This document shows, one piece after another, positions 57,423 to 64,000 of a DNA stretch of 64,000 bases. Positions within the stretch are counted from its first letter, which is position 1. Every line of letters starts with the position of its first letter. Origin of the DNA: Arsenophonus fragariae (GTDB lineage Bacteria; Pseudomonadota; Gammaproteobacteria; Enterobacterales; Enterobacteriaceae); NCBI GenBank assembly GCA_047291315.1, contig JBDPYZ010000008.1:60780-124779 (forward strand). The letters are read 5' to 3'. A program made the position numbers and the translations under genes. The notes beneath the pieces are model-generated. The model was not told the DNA's origin and searched no databases. It saw nothing but the letters and a program-made list of their open reading frames with translations.

Positions 57423-58286
57423 CTACTCAATATTTTGGATTTGCTCACGCATTTGTTCTATTAATACTTTTAATTTAACAGCAGAATTAGTCACTTGGCT
57501 ATTAATAGACTTTGAGGCCAAGGTATTTGCTTCACGATTAAATTCCTGCATCATAAAATCCAACCGACGGCCAACAGCTTCTTGCTTTTTAAGAATATTA
57601 CGTGTTTCTTTGACATGAGCATCTAGCCTATCAAGCTCTTCTGCAACATCAATACGTTGAGCTAACATGATAAGTTCTTGTTCTAATCGATTATTATCTA
57701 TCTGAATTTCTGCCTCTTCTAATTTTGTTTGTAAGCGCTCACGCTGCCATTTTAAAACCTCAGGCATTTGACGACGAACTTCTTGAATTTCCTGACAAAC
57801 AGCATCTAACCGTTGTTCAATCATTATTTTTAACATCTTCCCTTCGCTTTCCCGATTGAGAATAAAATCATCTAAAGCAACTTCTAATTCGTTAAGTAAA
57901 TGCGTACAAATAACATCCAAATCCTGTTCCTGAGCTGACATAACACCAGGCCAGCAAAGAATTTCTAGCGGATTAATTTCTCCTTCACCACTACTCTTTT
58001 TTACCCAGTTAGCAGTTCTAATCAATTGATTAGCTAACACTTCATTCAGTATTAATTCACTCTGCTGATGTGAACTAAAATCAAAACGTAAACTACACTC
58101 TACTTTCCCTCGTGTTAATCTGGCACGTAGACGTTCACGAATAACAGGTTCCAGACTTCTAAATTGTTCCGGCAAGCGAATATAAGTTTCAAGATAACGT
58201 TGGTTAACGGAACGCAGCTCCCAAGCCGCATTTCCCCATTCATTTTTTATATCTCGTCGTGCGAAAGCGGTCATACTATGGATCAT
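57423..58286 (-). CDS. yicC: YicC family endoribonuclease
   Basis: YicC proteins are RNases; in E. coli YicC is linked with turnover of the small RNA RyhB. The product begins with the family start MIHSMTAFARRD and VNQRYLE near residue 29. A central coiled-coil region (about 140-215) precedes the C-terminal conserved block ELDRLDAHVKETRNIL and GRRLDFMMQEFNREANTLASKS. Length 287 equals E. coli. It is divergent from rph across 118 bases. Confidence 0.94.
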   Translation of the reverse strand: MIHSMTAFARRDIKNEWGNAAWELRSVNQRYLETYIRLPEQFRSLEPVIRERLRARLTRGKVECSLRFDFSSHQQSELILNEVLANQLIRTANWVKKSSGEGEINPLEILCWPGVMSAQEQDLDVICTHLLNELEVALDDFILNRESEGKMLKIMIEQRLDAVCQEIQEVRRQMPEVLKWQRERLQTKLEEAEIQIDNNRLEQELIMLAQRIDVAEELDRLDAHVKETRNILKKQEAVGRRLDFMMQEFNREANTLASKSINSQVTNSAVKLKVLIEQMREQIQNIE

Positions 58287-58404
58287 ATTTCGTTCCTATA
58301 AATAAAAATTAGATTATAACCTTGAGTGAAAGCATAAGATAGGCATTCAATGTCGAAGAACGTATAATGCGCCAACAACATTATTTAACTACGGAGATAA
58401 TACC

Positions 58405-59118
58405 ATGCGTCCAGAGAATAGAGAGGCTAATCAGGTGCGCACTATAAAAATCACCCGCCAATATACTAAACATGCCGAAGGTTCTGTTCTGATTGAATTC
58501 GGTGATACAAAAGTATTATGTAACGCCACAATCGAAGAGGGTGTTCCCCGCTTTTTAAAAGGCCAATCACAAGGTTGGATAACAGCAGAATACGGTATGT
58601 TACCACGGGCAACAAATTCTCGTAATATACGCGAAGCGGCAAAAGGCAAGCAAACGGGTCGCACCATGGAAATACAACGCCTTATCGCGCGTTCCCTACG
58701 AGCTGCTGTTAATTTAAAACAATTAGGTGAATATACCATTACACTAGATTGTGATGTCATTCAAGCTGATGGAGGGACTCGTACCGCTGCAATTTCTGGT
58801 GCCTGTGTCGCTTTAACTGACGCATTAAATAAAATGGTCGCAGAAGGAAAATTGAAAAAAAGCCCGCTTAAATCGATGGTTGCTGCAGTTTCTGTCGGCA
58901 TAGTGGATGGCAAACCTATTTGTGATCTAGAATATAGTGAAGACTCTGTCGCAGAAACAGATATGAATGTTGTCATGATGGACAATGGTAAAATGATCGA
59001 AATTCAAGGTACTGCCGAAGGTGAACCATTTAGTCATGAGGAGCTGCTATCACTACTTTCTTTAGCAAAAAATGGCTTACAAACCATTTTTACCGCACAG
59101 AAAGAAGCATTAGAATAA
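58405..59118 (+). CDS. rph: Ribonuclease PH
   Basis: Phosphorolytic 3'-5' exoribonuclease that trims tRNA 3' ends. GGAG lies 8 bases before the ATG. Conserved blocks are RPENREANQVR, FGDTKVLCNATIEEGVPRF near 37, GWITAEYGMLPRATNSR near 60, RLIARSLRA, LDCDVIQADGGTRTAAISGA near 115, and the phosphate-binding/active-site region SEDSVAETDMNVVM near 178. Length 237 against 238. Unlike the laboratory K-12 strains that carry a frameshift in rph, this copy is intact. pyrE follows 69 bases later. Confidence 0.97.
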   Translation: MRPENREANQVRTIKITRQYTKHAEGSVLIEFGDTKVLCNATIEEGVPRFLKGQSQGWITAEYGMLPRATNSRNIREAAKGKQTGRTMEIQRLIARSLRAAVNLKQLGEYTITLDCDVIQADGGTRTAAISGACVALTDALNKMVAEGKLKKSPLKSMVAAVSVGIVDGKPICDLEYSEDSVAETDMNVVMMDNGKMIEIQGTAEGEPFSHEELLSLLSLAKNGLQTIFTAQKEALE

Positions 59119-59187
59119 TAAACTTTTACATCTTACTAGCTGTCTTTTATGGCTGTTAAAAGAAAATAAATTAAATAGGAAAATTTA

Positions 59188-59844
59188 ATGAAAGGCTATC
59201 AGCGCGAATTTATTAAACTCGCCATGAAAAAAAAAGTGTTGGAATTTGGTGAATTTACGCTGAAATCTGGTCGCAAGAGCCCCTATTTTTTCAATGCTGG
59301 CCTCTTTAATACAGGAAAAGATTTAGCTGCATTAGGTCATTTTTATGTCCAAGCGTTTATGGATCATAATCCTGCTTGTGACATTATTTTTGGTCCGGCC
59401 TATAAAGGTATCCCGATCGTAACAACAATGGTGATTGCACTATCTGAGCATTATCACTTTGATAAGCCCTACTGTTTTAATCGTAAAGAGGTTAAAAAAC
59501 ATGGGGAAGGTGGAGAATTAGTCGGTAGCCCATTAAAAGGAAATGTTGTGATCGTTGACGACGTTATTACAGCAGGAACGGCAATTAAAGAATCTGTAGA
59601 AATAATTAAGCAACATAAAGCTAAACTTAGTGCAGTTATATTAAGTCTAGATCGTCAAGAGAAAGGTGAAAAGAACCTATCAGCCGTCCAAGAAATTGAA
59701 AAAAAATTCAAATGCCAGGTATTTTCTATTATCACTTTGAATGATTTAATTGATTATTTAAGTGAAAATCGGAATATGTCAACCCATTTAGCTACGATGA
59801 AAGCTTATCGTGAGAACCATGGTACCACTCCTCTTAACAAATAA
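59188..59844 (+). CDS. pyrE: Orotate phosphoribosyltransferase
   Basis: Converts orotate and PRPP to OMP in pyrimidine synthesis. The PRPP-binding motif VVIVDDVITAGTA is near residues 121-133, the catalytic Lys-containing loop RKEVKKHGEGG near 100, and the N-terminal KSGRKSPYFFNAG substrate region near 25. Length 218 against 213. In E. coli a U-run attenuator between rph and pyrE couples expression to UTP; the 69-base gap here shows only a weak CTTTTA/TAAAAG pairing without a strong stem. Confidence 0.97.
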   Translation: MKGYQREFIKLAMKKKVLEFGEFTLKSGRKSPYFFNAGLFNTGKDLAALGHFYVQAFMDHNPACDIIFGPAYKGIPIVTTMVIALSEHYHFDKPYCFNRKEVKKHGEGGELVGSPLKGNVVIVDDVITAGTAIKESVEIIKQHKAKLSAVILSLDRQEKGEKNLSAVQEIEKKFKCQVFSIITLNDLIDYLSENRNMSTHLATMKAYRENHGTTPLNK

Positions 59845-59880
59845 AAAATTAGCAATTTTATTAACCCACTAGCATAAAAA

Positions 59881-59907
59881 CACTCCGCCCAAATATCAGG
59901 CGGAGTG
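59881..59907 (-). terminator. Terminator of slmA (between convergent pyrE and slmA)
   Basis: Perfect 9-base arms CACTCCGCC / GGCGGAGTG around a 9-base loop. On the minus strand a run of five T follows, fitting the end of slmA, 18 bases away. On the plus strand there is no T-run, so it would only weakly stop pyrE transcripts. Confidence 0.85.
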
Positions 59908-59925
59908 AGTGAGTAGTACAATTAA

Positions 59926-60525
59926 CTATTGCAGTTGTGCTAAGATCATAGGCCAGCGTGCATCAAATTCTTTAATTGGGGAATACCGAAACTCTGAACG
60001 TACAAAACGTGATAACATACCCTCACAAAACACTAATAATTGAGATGCTAATAAACTCTCATCATAATTAAAGCTTTGCTTATCACGTATTTTTCTTTCC
60101 TTTAAAATCTGTCTAAATTGCGCTTCAATACGTTCAAACAATTGGCTAATCCTATCTTGTAACTGAACTTGCTCAAACATCAACGCATGTGCTGTCATTA
60201 TTCGTGTTAATCCAGGATTTTTCTCCGCAAAACCGAGTATCAACATTAACATCAACTGAATACGCCTAATAGTGTCTTTCTCATCTTGGATAATCAGATT
60301 AATACGTGAAATTAAAGAATTTTCAATAAATTTAATAAGACTATCAAACATTTTTCCTTTATTAGGAAAATGCCGGTAAAGTGCTGCTTCAGATACACCA
60401 ACATAACTTGCCAACTTAGCTGTGGTAATGCGCTGGCTACCATCACTCGTTTCCAACATTTGCGCAAGCGCCTGCAAGATTTCTTCACGCCTGTTTTTCT
60501 TCTTTTCTATCTCTTTTCCTGCCAT
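59926..60525 (-). CDS. slmA: Nucleoid occlusion factor SlmA
   Basis: TetR-fold DNA-binding protein that stops FtsZ rings forming over the nucleoid. The HTH lies in ITTAKLASYVGVSEAALYRHFPNK (about residues 30-55), and the C-terminal ligand-like domain ends with the family FVRSEFRYSP...ARWPMILAQLQ. I place the start at ATG 60525 (MAGKEIEKKKNRREEI), where homology begins, giving about 199 residues; the frame runs back to a TTG at 60555. GGAG is present but 12 bases upstream, which is long. Confidence 0.95.
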   Translation of the reverse strand: MAGKEIEKKKNRREEILQALAQMLETSDGSQRITTAKLASYVGVSEAALYRHFPNKGKMFDSLIKFIENSLISRINLIIQDEKDTIRRIQLMLMLILGFAEKNPGLTRIMTAHALMFEQVQLQDRISQLFERIEAQFRQILKERKIRDKQSFNYDESLLASQLLVFCEGMLSRFVRSEFRYSPIKEFDARWPMILAQLQ

Positions 60526-60640
60526 AGCTAAACAAGACTCCTGATAAAACAACAAGACAGACCACGAAATCCTTGTTTTTCATCATTTATAAACCATAAA
60601 GATTTAATAAATTGATAATATTTTATCAATAACAAGATTA

Positions 60641-61099
60641 TTATTGACTACCTGAATGGCCAAAACCACCACTACCACGCTTTGTCGTTTCAAAATCTTG
60701 TACGAGCTCAAACTCAGCTTGAACAACTGGTACAAAAACCATTTGAGCTATACGTTCACCAGGTTCAATAGTGAAACTTGTATCACCACGATTCCAAACC
60801 GAAACCTTCAATTCACCTTGATAATCAGAATCGATTAAACCCACTAAATTTCCCAACACAACCCCATGGTTATGCCCTAAACCTGAACGAGGAAGAATGA
60901 CTGCAGCTAATTGTTGATCTGCAATATGTACTGCTAATCCTGTTTTTAATAGCTTAGTTTGACCTGGTTTTAATTGAATAGCCTGATCTAAGCAAGCTCG
61001 TAAATCTAACCCAGCAGCTCCTTCTGTCGCATAAGTTGGTAAAGGGAATTCGTTTCCTACACGAGGATCAATAATTTTAATATCTATTTTTTTCTTCAT
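60641..61099 (-). CDS. dut: dUTP diphosphatase
   Basis: Homotrimeric dUTPase that keeps uracil out of DNA and feeds thymidylate synthesis. The five family motifs are present: AGLDLRAC near 27, PRSGLGHNHG near 70, GLIDSDYQGEL near 87, GERIAQMVFVPV near 108, and the C-terminal P-loop-like RGSGGFGHSGSQ. I place the start at ATG 61099, matching E. coli (MKKIDVKI); it then overlaps the end of coaBC by 23 bases. No strong Shine-Dalgarno is visible, so translation is probably coupled to coaBC. About 152 residues. Confidence 0.96.
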   Translation of the reverse strand: MKKKIDIKIIDPRVGNEFPLPTYATEGAAGLDLRACLDQAIQLKPGQTKLLKTGLAVHIADQQLAAVILPRSGLGHNHGVVLGNLVGLIDSDYQGELKVSVWNRGDTSFTIEPGERIAQMVFVPVVQAEFELVQDFETTKRGSGGFGHSGSQ

Positions 61100-62294
61100 A
61101 ACGTTGAAGTATCTCATCGAGTAAACGGTGACCAAGCTCTAATTTATAGCTATGAGGTAAATGTATCTCTTTATCTTCCCAAAATAAATTCAGTGCATTG
61201 TTTTCTGAATTAAATCCATGATCATCTAATGAAACATCATTTGCACAAATAAGATCCAAATTTTTTTGGATACGCTTATTGCGAGCATATTCTTCCACAT
61301 TTTGTGTCTCTGCTGCAAATCCAACGACATAAGGACGATTTTTAGTCAATTTACCAACACTTGCCACAATATCAGGATTTTTTACCAATGTCAGAGTAAT
61401 TTCATCTGCCTGCTTTTTAATTTTTTCTTTTGTAAATTCTTTTGGTCGATAATCAGCAACTGCAGCACATCCAATAAAAATTTCTTGTTTATCAATTATA
61501 TTATGTACTTGGTTATACATCTCCAACGCACTTACAACATTAATACACTTAACGCCTGCCGGCGTTGATAAATTAACTGGACCAGTAATAAGTGTTACAT
61601 TAGCACCTCGTTCTGCAGCCGCTTGTGCTATCGCGAAACCCATTTTTCCCGAACTATGATTAGTAACAAACCGAACCGGATCTATCTCCTCTTGAGTTGG
61701 CCCAGCCGTAATTGCTAAATGCAGATTTACCATATCCAGCTTATGTTGAAAACTATTCTCAGCTAATTCAACGATAGCTAAGGGATCTAGCATGCGACCC
61801 GGGCCAATATCACCACAAGCTTGACTACCTTCATCAGGGCCCCAAACTAAAACATGGTGCTCTTTAAGTATTACAATATTCTTCTGAGTAATATGAGCCC
61901 GATACATCTGCTGATTCATTACCGGTACGACAGCTATTTTTGCCTCTGAAGCTAAACAGACCGTTGTTAATAAATCATTAGCCATACCAATAGATAAACG
62001 AGCGAGCAAATCTGCAGTCGCAGGAGCTAAAATAATTAAATCTGCCCATTTAGCTAATTCAATATGCCCCATTGCAGCCTCTGCAGCAGGATCCAATAAA
62101 TCATCAGCAACTGGATAGCCCGAAACAGCCTGTAGTGTCAACGGTGTAATGAAAGATTTGGCGGCACTCGTCATTACCACACGAACAATTGCGCCATGAT
62201 CACGCAAACGACGAACTAATTCCGGTGTTTTATAAGCAGCAATACAACCACTAACGCCAAGTACGATATGTTTACCTGTAAGTTCTACCATCAT
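61077..62294 (-). CDS. coaBC: Phosphopantothenoylcysteine synthetase/decarboxylase CoaBC
   Basis: Bifunctional coenzyme A enzyme: CTP-dependent joining of cysteine to phosphopantothenate (CoaB, C-terminal) and FMN-dependent decarboxylation (CoaC, N-terminal). CoaC keeps the active-site His in GHIELAKWADL near 77, PVMNQQMY near 125 and the CGDIGPGRM lid. CoaB keeps ITAGPTQEEIDPVRFVTNHSSGKMG near 195 and NPDI. One oddity: the flavoprotein fingerprint near residue 13-17 reads GVSGC, where E. coli has GVSGG. Length 405 against 406. It is cotranscribed with dut. Confidence 0.96.
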   Translation of the reverse strand: MMVELTGKHIVLGVSGCIAAYKTPELVRRLRDHGAIVRVVMTSAAKSFITPLTLQAVSGYPVADDLLDPAAEAAMGHIELAKWADLIILAPATADLLARLSIGMANDLLTTVCLASEAKIAVVPVMNQQMYRAHITQKNIVILKEHHVLVWGPDEGSQACGDIGPGRMLDPLAIVELAENSFQHKLDMVNLHLAITAGPTQEEIDPVRFVTNHSSGKMGFAIAQAAAERGANVTLITGPVNLSTPAGVKCINVVSALEMYNQVHNIIDKQEIFIGCAAVADYRPKEFTKEKIKKQADEITLTLVKNPDIVASVGKLTKNRPYVVGFAAETQNVEEYARNKRIQKNLDLICANDVSLDDHGFNSENNALNLFWEDKEIHLPHSYKLELGHRLLDEILQRYEEKNRY

Positions 62295-62484
62295 ATATAT
62301 CCAAATTCAAATGATGAGTTTTCTGATATTACCACAAGCTGAAGTTTAGGTGAGAATACCATCAATTTTTATTCATAAAAAAACTTTTTTGCAAAACGTT
62401 ACGCAATGACGCTAGAAAATTTGGGCTGATATTTTGGCATACTGTAACCTGTTAAAGCTACTGGGAAATAGACAGGAAAAACAT

Positions 62485-63158
62485 ATGGACGAAATAAATT
62501 ATGTACTTCAGCCTAGAGAAAAGCTTTTAGCTTATGGTGCATCATCATTAAGTGACAAAAAGCTTTTGGCCATTTTTCTTCGCACAGGGTTGCCTGAATT
62601 TCCGGTTTTTATGTTGACAAAAAACTTATTAAAAGAATTTGGTTCTTTTCACAAACTATTAACGTCTGATTATCAACAATTTTCAGCGCACAAGGGATTA
62701 GGGGTTTGTAAATATTCATAATTACAAGCGATTGGTGAAGTAGCTAAACGATTCTTTACACAACAACTTATTAATCAAAGTATTATGAGAAACCCCTAAG
62801 CACTTGAAAAAATATCTACTCGATTTTTATTTTATCTTGGACAAGATAGAGAAACTTTTATTATATTATTCTTAAACAATCAAAATCAAATTATCTGCTA
62901 TGAAGAAATATTTAAAGGCACTATAAATCGAGTAGAAGCACATCCAAGAGAAATTCTAAGGCAGGCTATTAAAGAAATGCAGTATCCATTATTCTAGCGC
63001 ATTATCATCCATCGGATGACCCAGAGCCCAGTTTAGCGGATAAAATTGTCACTGAAAGAATCGCCAATGCTTACCGTTTGATAGAGATAAAGTTGCTTGA
63101 TCATTTTGTTGTCACCCATAAAAAATGTCTTCCATTTGTTGAATTTAGCCTACTGTAA
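62485..63158 (+). pseudogene. radC: RadC (YicR) JAB/MPN-domain protein, decayed
   Basis: The frame from ATG 62485 aligns with E. coli RadC (YicR, about 222 residues) through REKLLAYG and FLRTGLP to FSAHKGLGVCKY. It is then broken by TAA at about 62719 and 62798 and by a frameshift near 62990. Beyond that the JAMM metal-binding motif is still readable as AHYHPSDDPEPS, with Tyr for the Asn of HNHPSG, followed by RLIEIKLLDHFVV and the end FVEFSLL. The gene lies between coaBC and rpmB, its usual place. It is clearly inactive. Confidence 0.92.
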
Positions 63159-63202
63159 TTCCATTTTTAGGCTAATAAATAGTAACTTTATTAGCTCTTG
63201 GC

Positions 63203-63231
63203 TTGAGTAAAGATGCTAAAGGGCGTATACT
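63203..63231 (+). promoter_or_regulatory. Putative sigma-70 promoter of rpmB-rpmG
   Basis: TTGAGT and TATACT are separated by exactly 17 bases, about 170 bases upstream of rpmB. They follow the radC remnant and have no competing gene between them and rpmB. The long leader that results could fold, but I saw no clear regulatory hairpin in it. Confidence 0.6.
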
Positions 63232-63398
63232 ACAGAATCCTTTAGTTTTAGGATCTCGGGTTTGACAAGAAGAGCCTATCTCAATGAATTCTTAAGAGTT
63301 AATAAGAAAGAAAATTTGTTGAGATAGGCGCCTAAGTCTGACGAGGCAGTCATTCACGATATAAAGCTCGAGCTGATTAGATTTTTGGAGAAATAGAC

Positions 63399-63635
63399 AT
63401 GTCACGAGTCTGTCAAGTTACTGGTAAGCGCCCTATGAGTGGTAATAACCGCTCACACGCAATGAATGCAACTAAACGCCGCTTTCTGCCAAACCTGCAC
63501 TCTCACCGTTTTTGGGTTGAATCTGAGAAACGTTTCGTAAAGCTTCGTGTGTCAGCAAAAGGCATGCGTATAATCGATAAAAAAGGGATTGAAGTAGTTC
63601 TTGCTGAACTTCGCACCCGTGGTGAGAAATACTAA
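63399..63635 (+). CDS. rpmB: Large ribosomal subunit protein bL28
   Basis: 78-residue ribosomal protein, same length as E. coli L28. It starts MSRVCQVTGKRPMSGNNRSHA, with the Cys of the family's N-terminal zinc-ribbon-like turn, and ends in a Lys/Arg-rich helix. GGAG lies upstream of the ATG. rpmG follows 11 bases later in the same transcript. Confidence 0.98.
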   Translation: MSRVCQVTGKRPMSGNNRSHAMNATKRRFLPNLHSHRFWVESEKRFVKLRVSAKGMRIIDKKGIEVVLAELRTRGEKY

Positions 63636-63646
63636 GGAGCTAAAAA

Positions 63647-63814
63647 ATGGCTAAGGGTATTCGCGATAAAATTAAACTAGTTTCTTCTGAAGGTACAGGT
63701 CACTTCTATACTACAACGAAGAACAAACGCATTATGCCTGAAAAATTGGAAATGAAAAAATTCGATCCAGTTGTTCGTAAGCATGTGATTTATAAAGAAG
63801 CTAAAATTAAATAA
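63647..63814 (+). CDS. rpmG: Large ribosomal subunit protein bL33
   Basis: 55-codon gene reading MAKGIRDKIKLVSSEGTG and ending YKEAKIK, matching E. coli L33 in length and almost in sequence. AAGGAG lies about 8 bases before the ATG. The form lacks the zinc-binding cysteines (C-minus type), as in other enterobacteria. It is the second gene of rpmB-rpmG; mutM would usually come next. Confidence 0.98.
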   Translation: MAKGIRDKIKLVSSEGTGHFYTTTKNKRIMPEKLEMKKFDPVVRKHVIYKEAKIK

Positions 63815-63858
63815 CCTCTTAATAAAAATCCCAGCGCAAGCTGCACTTTTTGTAATTT

Positions 63859-63892
63859 AAAAACAATGAGTTAAATATAACTCATTGTTTTT
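63859..63892 (+). terminator. Rho-independent terminator of rpmB-rpmG
   Basis: Perfect 14-base arms AAAAACAATGAGTT / AACTCATTGTTTTT around a 6-base loop, 44 bases past rpmG. The 3' arm itself ends in five T. It is A+T-rich but long. Confidence 0.85.
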
Positions 63893-64000
63893 ATTGACAC
63901 ATAATTTACTGTAAATAACTATAGTGTGGTCACTCTTAGACACCTATTTAAACCCAAAATACAAAGGATTTAACCTTATTCCATCATCCACAGATAATCA

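Overview
The window is a chromosomal stretch of an enterobacterial genome that is strongly A+T-rich by eye. Nearly every gene has a close counterpart in Escherichia coli K-12, often with the same length and the same active-site numbering. The low G+C, the loss of many small gene-to-gene neighbours, the number of fresh and old pseudogenes and the decayed insertion sequences point to a host-restricted member of the Morganellaceae, such as an Arsenophonus-type insect symbiont. That species call is inference; assignment to Enterobacterales rests on gene content and order.

Layout. (1) 1-11390: mutL (cut by the window edge), amiB and tsaE on the minus strand, a 1.3 kb gene-free stretch ending in a broken tRNA-Gly, orn on the minus strand, then rsgA and the psd-mscM pair on the plus strand. 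(2) 11391-12593: a synteny junction carrying an accessory Sel1-repeat protein. (3) 12594-23384: yigL, pldB, recQ, a 44-codon stump of yigI, a corA pseudogene, uvrD, a yigB pseudogene, xerC, yigA, dapF and lptM. (4) 23470-31086: a cyaY pseudogene, cyaA (TTG start), and the divergent hemC-hemD-hemX-hemY operon. (5) 31087-32430: a gene-poor stretch and a tRNA operon Arg-His-Leu-Pro whose Leu member is decayed. (6) 32530-48556: the threonine/serine permease yifK and the full enterobacterial common antigen (ECA) cluster wecA-wzzE-wecB-wecC-rffG-rffH-wecD-wecE-wzxE-wecF-wzyE-wecG, then rho. (7) 48557-54356: trxA, rhlB, and the wrecked gppA and rep genes. (8) 54361-57422: a second synteny junction packed with decayed IS110-family and IS605-type (tnpB) elements and an unidentified gene fragment. 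(9) 57423-64000: yicC, rph-pyrE, slmA, coaBC-dut, a radC pseudogene and rpmB-rpmG.

How the genes work together. The ECA genes are tightly packed, with ATGA or longer overlaps. They make Und-PP-GlcNAc (WecA), add ManNAcA (WecB, WecC, WecG), make and add Fuc4NAc (RffG, RffH, WecE, WecD, WecF), then flip (WzxE), polymerise (WzyE) and set chain length (WzzE). All are open, except that rffG has lost its last 20 codons to a TAA. The hem genes supply the early tetrapyrrole steps. MutL, UvrD, RecQ and XerC keep mismatch repair, nucleotide excision and dimer resolution alive, while Rep and RadC are lost. Decay is graded: yigB has one stop, corA and rep have two or three lesions, cyaY three stops, gppA and radC many. 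This is what ongoing rather than finished reduction looks like.

I found no CRISPR array, no prophage, no rRNA and no defence or secretion system. The most unusual material is in the two junctions, in the broken tRNAs and in the truncated rffG.
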